The notes under the pieces were generated by a model. The model was not told where the DNA came from, searched no databases, and was given only the letters and a program-made list of their open reading frames with translations. Positions 44,709 to 52,356 of a DNA stretch of 64,000 nt are shown in pieces (the first letter of the stretch is position 1; the number at the start of each line of letters is the position of its first letter). The stretch is taken from NCBI GenBank assembly GCA_965217095.1, contig OZ244235.1, forward strand, positions 1,550,001 through 1,614,000, read 5' to 3'. The position numbers were made by a program, and so were the translations under genes. This DNA comes from CAYNZV01 sp965217095. GTDB lineage: Bacteria > Latescibacterota > UBA2968 > UBA8231.

Positions 44709-44990
44709 GTGACCCTCCCTGCCTGCTGTACTCCCTACGCGGCCGATTATTACAGCCGCAGCCCTGATGCGAATCCTTCTGGTCCAGAGTCGGGAGACTC
44801 CCGCGTTCGGATCGACGACCGCGGTCGGGATCTACCCTGACGGAACGAGCTTCTACGCGGCAGCAGCTGGAAAATCGCGGAGCAGCTCCCAGAGGATGCT
44901 CTTACGGCAACTGTTCGCATCCGCGTGCTAGATTCCTCAGTGGACAATTCCATCGGCGTCAGGTGCGCCCGCACAGAAGTACCGGAATAG
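44709..44990 (+). other. Reading frame behind a strong promoter, interrupted by one in-frame TGA
   Basis: From a GTG at 44709 the frame reads 43 codons (including DYYSRSPDANPSGPESGDSR), then TGA at 44838-44840, then 49 sense codons (RNELLRG, KIAEQLPEDALTATVRIRVLDSS) and TAG at 44988. The part after the TGA looks like an authentic helical-and-strand protein end. It could be a small gene with a nonsense change or sequencing error, or a chance frame. No selenocysteine element is identified. The rest of the 44643-45065 gap holds only promoter boxes (a TATAAT at 44992). Confidence 0.3.
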
Positions 44991-45065
44991 CTATAATCTT
45001 GTTGTCCAACAACGCTTTGCGGATTACGTTCTAAGGTCCAACATTAATCCTCTGAGGGCGCTACG

Positions 45066-45431
45066 CTGACGCAAAGGATCCTGGTTGTCGAAGATGAAGA
45101 GCCGGTGCGAACGTTGTTTATTCGCCTGCTCAAACGCGCGGGCTACGAGACGATTCCGGCAGAGAATGCCGGAGAGGCCCTGGCCCTGCTCGATCACGAG
45201 ACCGTAGATCTGATGCTTCTCGATCTGCATATGCCGGGACCGGTCAGCGGCGAGGATCTACTCTTTCAACTGCGTGACAAGGGAGATCAGGTGCCTATTA
45301 TCGTCATTTCCGGTTGGGTCGACGATGAAATCACCTCCAACAAACCTGACTGTGTTCACGCCGTGCTAAAAAAGCCGGTCCATGCCGTAAGCTTAATCGA
45401 AACGGTGCAGCAAACCCTTCGCGCGACCTAA
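45066..45431 (+). CDS. Single-domain response regulator, probable CTG start
   Basis: 121 residues. CheY-like receiver: RILVVEDEEP (acidic pocket), LLDLHMPGP with the phosphoacceptor aspartate, PIIVISGW and LKKPV with the conserved lysine. There is no output domain, so it acts by protein contact. The first ATG/GTG/TTG is the GTG at 45105, but this would remove the whole first strand and acidic pocket. The frame is open to 45048; CTG at 45066 gives MTQRILVVEDEE and lies seven bases behind GAGGG (45054-45058), so CTG initiation is proposed. A TATAAT box lies 70 bases upstream. Confidence 0.85.
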   Translation: MTQRILVVEDEEPVRTLFIRLLKRAGYETIPAENAGEALALLDHETVDLMLLDLHMPGPVSGEDLLFQLRDKGDQVPIIVISGWVDDEITSNKPDCVHAVLKKPVHAVSLIETVQQTLRAT

Positions 45432-45435
45432 AAAA

Positions 45436-45457
45436 GAGTCCGCCAAAAGCCGGACTC
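45436..45457. repeat. Short hairpin after the response regulator
   Basis: GAGTCCG (45436-45442) pairs with CGGACTC (45451-45457) over an 8-base loop. A run of six A precedes it, so the terminator-like T-tract is on the minus-strand side; on the plus strand it is not a classical terminator. Confidence 0.5.
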
Positions 45458-45685
45458 CATGCCGAGGGAGTGCAATTCCACAAGGACTGTCGTTGGGATC
45501 AAAACGACAGACCACTCCAGATAATCGGCTTCCACACCCTCTTACGTATTAGGCTGTTTCTCGGGGTAGTGACGCTTTTCTTCCGTCGATTCGGAACCTG
45601 ATCCAGCACCGTGACCTGAGTCACCGATCCCAAAATTGAGGTATATTAGAATATTGGCGGGGTAACCTGCAGGGTAAAACATGAA

Positions 45686-48049
45686 ATGACTGAGACGATT
45701 GCACATATGCGAGAACCGGCTGGGGTCGGAAGGACCTCCTGGCCAGTGACAGCCGGAATGCCATTCGCAAAAGGAGTTCTGCGACCACCGGGCTACCTGC
45801 GGATATTGGGGCCCGACCGCCAGCCTCTACCCGTCCATACTTCCGTGCGTGCCCGCTGGCCCGATGGATCCGTAAAGTGGCTTCTCGTCGATACTCAAGT
45901 ATCGATGGCACCGATGGCCCGAATCGAGTTGCCCGTCGAGTATGCCGACGGCATTGAAATGGTGGAGATCGATTCCCGGCTCCAGTGGCAAGAGTCGCTA
46001 GATTCGGTCGCGATCGACACGGGTCCGCTAAAAATGTCCTTTGCCCGAACCGGACCGATTCTGTTCCGCAATATCGCTTGGAACGGGATTGATATTCTAC
46101 GCGACCCTGCCAAGAGCGAGTTCACTGCGACCGACGGCGACGGCACGCCCTTCGATAGCCACATCGATGCGGTTGAAATCGAGGAGCACAATCCGCTGCG
46201 AATCGTCCTTCTGGCAAAGGGGCGGTATCGCAACAGAAACGGTGCCCCTTTCATGAGCTGGATCACCCGTTTGTACTGCTTTGCGGGGAAACCGTTCATC
46301 AAACTCTATCACACCTTTGTGCAGGATACGGCCGCGCAGTCGGTTGAGCTCCGGCGCATGCGGATCGGTCTCACACCCGACCTCGGCGGTGAAATCGATG
46401 CTGCGTTGGGCGCCAAATCCACCCAGTCGCCTCACGGGTACGAATTTGGTGGCATCACCGAACCGATCACCCTCACCCAGCTGATGGTCGGCCAGCACGT
46501 CCTGGACGACGGGAGCTCGACCACCATTGACGGAAACGCGCATGGATGGGTGTGCGTCGGCAACCGCAACGTTGCGATCGCAATCAAAATCCGGAGACCG
46601 TGGCAAAACTACCCCAAGGCATACCGGGTGGCCCCCGAAGAGTTGTCGCTCGATCTCTATCCGGATACCACGGCGGTCCCCGGTCGAGAAAGCATACGGT
46701 CTGGAAATCAAGCTGGCGCCGTTTACGAAGGTCCCTTGCGCCTTGCTCAGGGGATGGCGAAGACCCACGAACTGTTCATACAGTTTGGTCCTGCCGCCAC
46801 CAATGCCCGCGGCATCGACTATCAAATGCTGGCGCTCGAGCAGCCCTTGCTACTGAATCTGCCTTCAGAACACTACGCTTCGTCCGGGGCATTCGGGTCC
46901 CTTCCCCCGATGTCCGATTCCTATTGGCCGCTGGAGATGAAACTCCGCCAGTTGTGCAAACCTCCGAGGGGTTTGGGCATCCTGAACCACGGCGACGAAG
47001 TCAGTCTGAGATTGGTGGACGGACAGCTTCAGACCAGGACAACCGAGAATCTGGCGTACGATCTGCCGAGCTCCTTATTGCGGCAATCTATTCGCACCCG
47101 CGATCAACACCTGTTCTCCGAGGCGGAGGCGGCAGTCTTCCATCTGATGGATGTGGACACGGTGCATTTCGACACAACGCACCCGGAATGGATCGGCGGA
47201 CCACGCTGTGCCTGGTCGCAGAATCACCACTACACTACCTCCGCCAGCGACTCGCTTGCGGGCCCTCGGGTGAGTCACACGTGGCTGGGAGGCCTGCTCG
47301 ATTATTACTTCATCACCGGTTACCACCGAGCCCGCGAGGTAGCGGAATCGTGCGCCGACTACTGCCGCCGTTCCGCTCCCTACAAATGGAAGGATAAACT
47401 GTCCGAACAGGTTAGCCGCCGAGCCCTTGACCCGGATGTGGAGTGGCCGTTCAACGCCCGCGATGTTGGTTGGTCGCTGACGGCTATGGGCACCTTCTTC
47501 AATGCCTTTCCGGAGGAGCGTTTTCTGCGAGCCATGGAAGCGCTCGTCGACCTCGCGGAGATGTGGCAGGATGAAGAGGGACGCTGGCGCCAATCCATCG
47601 GAAGCTTCAATCGCGGCTCAGATCCATCGGCGAGCGCGGCCATTCTCCAGGGAATGCAACTCTACTTTGAGGCGACAGGCGACCGGCGCGCCTACGAGGT
47701 GCTGCTGCGCGGGGTCTCCTTTCTCGTGCATCACGGCCGCACCAGGGAGGGTCTCTTCTACTGCTACGAGAGTCCGGTGGCCGACCACCCCCACTCCCCC
47801 GCCGCCGAGCTGTTCGGCCCGCTGGTGTTTGCATTCGAGGCCACCGAAGATGCGGAGATTCTCGAGTCCGCGTTTCGGTTATTCAGCTGGCTCATGGATT
47901 CGGGAGAGGTGAAGGCGTGCATGCTGCGGGGAATATTCACCGTGATACCTCTCCTGGATCGCATGAATTTGCTGGAGTCGTACCGCGGCCCAGATATAGC
48001 GGGCCGAATCGGCAACCCGTCAGTGCACTCGAAGAGGGGGTCCGAGTGA
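45686..48049 (+). CDS. PL26/YetA-like (exo-rhamnogalacturonan-lyase-type) protein
   Basis: 787 residues. The N-terminus (TSWPVTAGMPFAKGVLRPPGYLRIL, TSVRARWPDGSVKWLLVDTQV) is the first RIFT-barrel-like domain of the PcRGLX/YetA family; the later part (residues about 470-770, HYTTSASDSLAGPRVSHTWLGGLLDYYFITG, W..ARDVGWSLTAMGTFF) is the alpha/alpha barrel. The fungal member is an exo-rhamnogalacturonan lyase (PL26); bacterial members are mostly uncharacterised, so substrate is not certain. No signal peptide is visible, so it appears cytoplasmic, unlike secreted pectin lyases. Stop overlaps the next start (GTGA). Confidence 0.75.
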   Translation: MTETIAHMREPAGVGRTSWPVTAGMPFAKGVLRPPGYLRILGPDRQPLPVHTSVRARWPDGSVKWLLVDTQVSMAPMARIELPVEYADGIEMVEIDSRLQWQESLDSVAIDTGPLKMSFARTGPILFRNIAWNGIDILRDPAKSEFTATDGDGTPFDSHIDAVEIEEHNPLRIVLLAKGRYRNRNGAPFMSWITRLYCFAGKPFIKLYHTFVQDTAAQSVELRRMRIGLTPDLGGEIDAALGAKSTQSPHGYEFGGITEPITLTQLMVGQHVLDDGSSTTIDGNAHGWVCVGNRNVAIAIKIRRPWQNYPKAYRVAPEELSLDLYPDTTAVPGRESIRSGNQAGAVYEGPLRLAQGMAKTHELFIQFGPAATNARGIDYQMLALEQPLLLNLPSEHYASSGAFGSLPPMSDSYWPLEMKLRQLCKPPRGLGILNHGDEVSLRLVDGQLQTRTTENLAYDLPSSLLRQSIRTRDQHLFSEAEAAVFHLMDVDTVHFDTTHPEWIGGPRCAWSQNHHYTTSASDSLAGPRVSHTWLGGLLDYYFITGYHRAREVAESCADYCRRSAPYKWKDKLSEQVSRRALDPDVEWPFNARDVGWSLTAMGTFFNAFPEERFLRAMEALVDLAEMWQDEEGRWRQSIGSFNRGSDPSASAAILQGMQLYFEATGDRRAYEVLLRGVSFLVHHGRTREGLFYCYESPVADHPHSPAAELFGPLVFAFEATEDAEILESAFRLFSWLMDSGEVKACMLRGIFTVIPLLDRMNLLESYRGPDIAGRIGNPSVHSKRGSE

Positions 48050-48885
48050 CCGGTGCGTATCTGGGGATTGCAGCGGCATTGAGTGGCATTTTGTACGCCT
48101 TCGTAAAATTTCTTACCATGGCAAGCTTCAGAAGGCTGCGCGGCCGGGTGGCAAGTTGTCAGACAGAGGTACAGCGATCGCAACAGAGGATTCAGATTCT
48201 TGAGGAGCGTCTTCAGTTCGAACGCACCAAAAAACGGGGCACGGAACGCGAGACGCGGGAAGCCCGCAAGGCGGCGGGAGAGATCCTCAACGAACTGAAG
48301 TCATCATTGCCCAAAGCACTGGGTTCAGAGTTGGAGGAATGCTGCACCCTGGCACGGGTTGCCGAATTCGAGGACCGCAGAATGCTGCACGAGCTGAAGG
48401 TCACCGACAAGATTGCCGGGGCGTTGCAATCGCACTCCTTGCTCCTGATCGAGTTCCTCAGCGAAGAAGAAGAGGATCGTGCTATGATGACAGGCATCCT
48501 GACCGAGATCATTGAACGCCAGGAGATAAATTACAGCAATCCTGAAAGATCGATGCTGGTCTGCTCCTTTGACACTCCGCAGGCCGCCGTCGAGCTCGTA
48601 CGCGAGTACATTCAGCAAGTACCCGACAACAGACGTGATTCGGTTCGCGCCAGTTTGAGTGCGGGGGTCGATATGGAGGATGAGCGCACCGATATTACCC
48701 AGCTGTTTTCCCGTGTGTTGCAGAGCAACAGAAATCTGCTAAGTCGCACGGCCACCGGCACAATGATCATGAACGGATCGGCCTATGACCGTCTGGAGGG
48801 AGATAACCTGGACGTCGTGTTGTTCGAAAAAGACGAGTCGCTCTACGTTTTGGATTGGAGAGACGCAGACGAGGGCAGGAGCTGA
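48046..48885 (+). CDS. Membrane-anchored coiled-coil protein with a degenerate cyclase-like C-terminal domain
   Basis: 279 residues from GTG 48046, overlapping the lyase-like gene's stop. One membrane segment (about 5-22), a coiled coil (about 28-75), a helical middle, and a C-terminal domain (about 155-275: RSMLVCSFDTPQAAVELVREYIQ, VRASLSAGVDMEDE, LSRTATGTMIMNGSAYDRL) whose order of strands resembles class III adenylyl/diguanylate cyclase homology domains. The metal-binding aspartates are not evident, so it is probably a sensor or scaffold rather than an enzyme. This comparison is by pattern. Followed at once by another membrane coiled-coil gene. Confidence 0.55.
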   Translation: MTGAYLGIAAALSGILYAFVKFLTMASFRRLRGRVASCQTEVQRSQQRIQILEERLQFERTKKRGTERETREARKAAGEILNELKSSLPKALGSELEECCTLARVAEFEDRRMLHELKVTDKIAGALQSHSLLLIEFLSEEEEDRAMMTGILTEIIERQEINYSNPERSMLVCSFDTPQAAVELVREYIQQVPDNRRDSVRASLSAGVDMEDERTDITQLFSRVLQSNRNLLSRTATGTMIMNGSAYDRLEGDNLDVVLFEKDESLYVLDWRDADEGRS

Positions 48886-49184
48886 TGGAGGTTTTCTACA
48901 TCGTGTTGCTCATCGTATTCGGTGCCATGGCGGCCGTGACGTTTTTTAGCTCCACCGTCCGCTCGGTCCCCTACAAAGAGGAGTTGGGCCGGCTCTTGGA
49001 GCGCCAGGCACAATTGGATGAGCAAGTCCAAGCCATGCGGCGGGAGTTGCGCAATCTGGAGCTGGATATGAGCATTCTGACCGACGAGAAACAGGCGCTT
49101 CAGGAGCAAGTATCTTGCATGAGAAGGGTGGAAGATGCGCATTTGACCAGTCGGCTTGCCCAACAGGAAGAATTTGGGATCTAG
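48885..49184 (+). CDS. Small membrane protein with coiled coil
   Basis: 99 residues from ATG 48885, overlapping the upstream stop (TGATG) with GGAG six bases before. Membrane helix at about 5-25 then a heptad-rich coiled coil (LLERQAQLDEQVQAMRRELRNLELDMSILTDEKQAL). Its layout matches the upstream protein's N-terminal half, so the two could pair through their coils. No known family. Confidence 0.7.
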   Translation: MEVFYIVLLIVFGAMAAVTFFSSTVRSVPYKEELGRLLERQAQLDEQVQAMRRELRNLELDMSILTDEKQALQEQVSCMRRVEDAHLTSRLAQQEEFGI

Positions 49185-49209
49185 TGCCCTGTAGCGGAAG
49201 TAGGACTGG

Positions 49210-50127
49210 ATGAGTGCCGTGCAAGAAAAACCTGCGTCAGATCCAAGACTCGAGCTGGAACAGCATGTCGCGAGAGCGCTGGAGGAGGACTTGGGAAACC
49301 TTGATCCGGTGTCCGACCTGACAACCCGATGGACGGTGCCGGCCGATGCTCGGTCTGAAGCCAGGATCGTCGCAAAAGCCTGCGGCACCATCTCGGGGCT
49401 CGAGGTAGCTGGCGCCGTTTTCCACGGCCTCGACACTTCCTTGAACCTGGACTACCTCGCGGAGGACGGGCAACCTGTGGAAACAGGTGACGTGATTCTG
49501 CGGGTTCGCGGACGCACGCACCCTATCCTGATCGGGGAGCGCTCAGCGCTGAATTTTCTTCAACATCTGTCCGGCGTCGCCACCTCGACCCGCGCGTTTG
49601 TCGCGGCGGTTGAATTCTCGCAGGCTCGAATCACCGACACCCGCAAGACCGTACCCGGTTTGAGAGGATTGGAGAAGCAGGCGGTTGTGCACGGGGGTGG
49701 CGTCAACCACCGGCTCGGCCTGTTCGATGCGGTTTTGATCAAAGAGAACCATGCCGCAATGGCAGGAGGAGTCGGCGAGGCGGTGCGAATCGCCCGCCAC
49801 AGGGCGGTCGAAGAGAACATGCGAGACGCCAGAATCTACGCCGAAGCCAGAAATCTCGATGAGGTGGATGTCCTGTTATCCTGCGGGCCCGATCGCATCT
49901 TGCTGGACAATATGGAACCGGCCGCACTCGGGGAAGCAGTGCGACGCATTCGCTCAGCCGCCGCGCCTATCGAAATCGAAGCGACCGGGGGCATCACCTT
50001 GGCTAACGTCGAAGAGGTTGCCCACACCGGCGTTGACTTCATTTCGATCGGCGCGTTGACTCATTCCGCTCCCGCCCTCGACCTCAGTTTACTCCTTGGT
50101 GATACGGACGACAACGGCCCCCGCTAG
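49210..50127 (+). CDS. nadC: Nicotinate-nucleotide pyrophosphorylase (carboxylating)
   Basis: 305 residues. Family motifs: ALEEDLGNLDPVSDLTT, GERSALNFLQHLSGVAT, DTRKTVPGLRGLEKQAVVHGGGVNHRLGLFDAVLIKENH and IEIEATGGITLANVEEVAHTGVDFISIGALTHS. Converts quinolinate and PRPP to nicotinate mononucleotide in de novo NAD synthesis. Its stop overlaps the stop of the convergent ABC transporter (50124-50126). Confidence 0.97.
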   Translation: MSAVQEKPASDPRLELEQHVARALEEDLGNLDPVSDLTTRWTVPADARSEARIVAKACGTISGLEVAGAVFHGLDTSLNLDYLAEDGQPVETGDVILRVRGRTHPILIGERSALNFLQHLSGVATSTRAFVAAVEFSQARITDTRKTVPGLRGLEKQAVVHGGGVNHRLGLFDAVLIKENHAAMAGGVGEAVRIARHRAVEENMRDARIYAEARNLDEVDVLLSCGPDRILLDNMEPAALGEAVRRIRSAAAPIEIEATGGITLANVEEVAHTGVDFISIGALTHSAPALDLSLLLGDTDDNGPR

Positions 50128-52351
50128 TCGCTGTCCTGGCCAGTCGTCGCCATCACCGCCGATGTTTCCGACTGGATCGCTGCCAGATTGTGAAACAGGC
50201 CTTCCCGCTCCATCAATTCTTCGTGCGTTCCGATCTCCATCACGCTGCCTTCGTCCAGAACGACCAATCGGTTGGCATGGCGCAAGGTCGAAAGTCGATG
50301 AGCGATGGCGAAGGTGGTGCGTCCGCGAACCAGCCGCGCGATAGCCTGCTGAAGTTTCTGCTCAGTGGGTGTATCGACGGCTGACGTGGCCTCATCCAGG
50401 ATGAGGATTCGCGGGTCGTGCAGGATGGCGCCGGGCTATAGAGATGCGTTGGCGTTCGCCCCCAGACAGCTGGACGCCCCTCTCACCCACCCTGGTATCA
50501 TAACCGTCATTCCTTGCAACAATGAACTCGTGGGCGTTGGCAGCTCGGGCGGCGGTGACGATATTCTCGAATGTGGCTTTGGCGTTGCCGTAGCCTATGT
50601 TGTCAGCGATACTTCCGTTGAAGAGGAAGCATTCCTGAGAAACGAGGCCAATCTGCGACCTCAAATCTCCGAGTCGCATACCACGAACATCGCAGCCATC
50701 TATTTCCAGAACTCCCCCGTCCACATCGTAAAATCTGCAGATCAGGTTGATGAGTGTCGATTTTCCCGCCCCCGATCTGCCCACCAGGCCAATCATTTCT
50801 CCTGGCTCGACGGTCAGGTCTATCTGTCTCAACACGGGTTTTCCCGGGTCGTAAGGAGACCTCTTTGAACCTGACTCCCCCCTGAATTCTCGGCATCGGC
50901 CTCGCCTCGGCTTCGAGGAAGGGCTCGGGCCGGGCATCCATAATCTCGAACACCCGTTCCGCTCCGGCGAACGCCATCGTGAGAAAATTATTTATCGTGC
51001 TGAAAAATTGCAGCGGTTGGTAAAACATCCAGATGTAACTAATGAAAGCCATGAGCAAACCCAGGGATAACTCCTCCGAAAGGATCTGTCGCCCACCGAC
51101 GTACCATACTAAGAAGAGCCCCGAACTCATAATCAGATTCATGCCGGCGTAGAAAATCGACCACACCCGCTCGGCCTTCGTTCCCGCTTCGCGCAGTTGG
51201 TGGTTGCGCGCGTCGAAGCGGCTCGCTTCGCGCTCTTCCTGGGCGAATGACTTTACCTCCCTTATGGAACCGATGGACTCGTTGAGGTGGGTCGAGAAAT
51301 ACGACCATTTTACCGAGTACCGGCCCCAATAACGCCGCAATTTCTCCCATTTAGTGATGCCGCCCCAGGCGATCACCGGCACCGGCAATAGCACGTAGAG
51401 TGTGAGTTCCCAGTTCAAGTAGAACAGCAGCCCCAGGATCCCGACGAACATCAGCACGTTGTTGACGATAAACGGTACCCCCATGAGCAAGAACATTTCC
51501 AGACGGTCCGAGTCGTTGAGGAATCTCGATATCAGATTGCCCACCTGTCGCTTTTCGTAGAACCTCAGGGGCAAGAACTGCAACCCCTGGTATAAGGCGG
51601 AGCGAATGTCGCGCAGCGAACCGGTTGCTATGTCGGCGCGCAGGAGACCGTTGAGCAACGACAATCCCCAGCTGACCAGTCGCGCTCCCAGGAGGCCGAG
51701 GGCAAACCAAATCAGCATGTCGACGCCGGACTTGGGAGTTAGCACGTCATCGATGATCAGTTTGACGACGTAAGGCGGTATCAGCTCCAGCAAGGTCATC
51801 GCGACGGTAACGAGAACCAACATCACGACCTGGGATTTGAACGGTTTGAGAAACGAGGCTATGCGTTTTATCGTCTCCCATTTCTTTATGCAGAACGGGC
51901 AGATCCCATCCTTCTCCGGAAGCCAGCGGCCACATTGCCCGCAACGCGTGCGCTCCACTTCGACCGGCAGATCGTGCTGTTTTCCGGCTGCGATCCGCTC
52001 GATGCCGCGGGCAACCTCGGCGAACTTCGGAATCTGGGCCCCGGAATAGTAGATGCGCACCGGGGCACCCCCCCCGACACACTTCACCTCTAGACGGGCT
52101 CCACCTACGAGATCGTCCGTGCTGACTTCGCTCACGCTTGAGATGGGGATATCGACAGTCGCGTTAGGAGAGTCCGGAGGCAACACTAGGATGCGTTCGT
52201 CCGTCACGACGAGCCAGGTTTCTCCGTAGCTGAAAGCGTCGATCATATCGGATGCCACTTGAATCTGTATCGAATTCGTCGATCCGTTGGCAGCCTGCAA
52301 CGTCGCCGACACAGCCGGGGGCAGATCTTCGATGAAGGGGTGGTCGACCAT
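50124..52351 (-). pseudogene. ABC exporter subunit with N-terminal zinc-ribbon module; two apparent frameshifts (about 50432 and 50854)
   Basis: N-terminal beta-rich module (about 25-115), CxxC..CxxC zinc ribbon (C137, C140, C151, C154), six membrane helices with FYEKRQVGNLISRF, then an ATPase. The frame reading to GGVRFKEVS breaks at about 50851-50858; the other frame resumes as YDPGKPVLRQIDL and carries Walker A (GRSGAGKST) and LSGGERQRISIAR. A second break at 50428-50435 (one extra base) hides ILHDPRILILDEATSAVD and the H-loop, which run on to a stop at 50124-50126. With both repaired the product is about 740 residues, equal to its neighbour. Either the gene is dead or the sequence has errors. 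Partner of the downstream-numbered exporter; start five bases after that gene's stop. Confidence 0.85.
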
Positions 52352-52356
52352 TTCTC

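Noticed and set aside
44838..44840. In-frame TGA read as selenocysteine
   Set aside because: No selenoprotein family, cysteine homologue or hairpin of SECIS type recognised; kept only as an interrupted frame.
44750..44974. A 74-codon minus-strand frame in the 44.7-45 kb gap
   Set aside because: No domain, no ribosome site and runs against the strong promoter; probably chance.
45431..45457. Hairpin after the response regulator as its terminator
   Set aside because: The T-run needed for intrinsic termination is on the other side, so the label was reduced to hairpin.
50125..50127. nadC and ABC exporter stop codons overlap; possible regulatory antisense
   Set aside because: Convergent overlaps of a few bases are common in compact genomes and need no special explanation.
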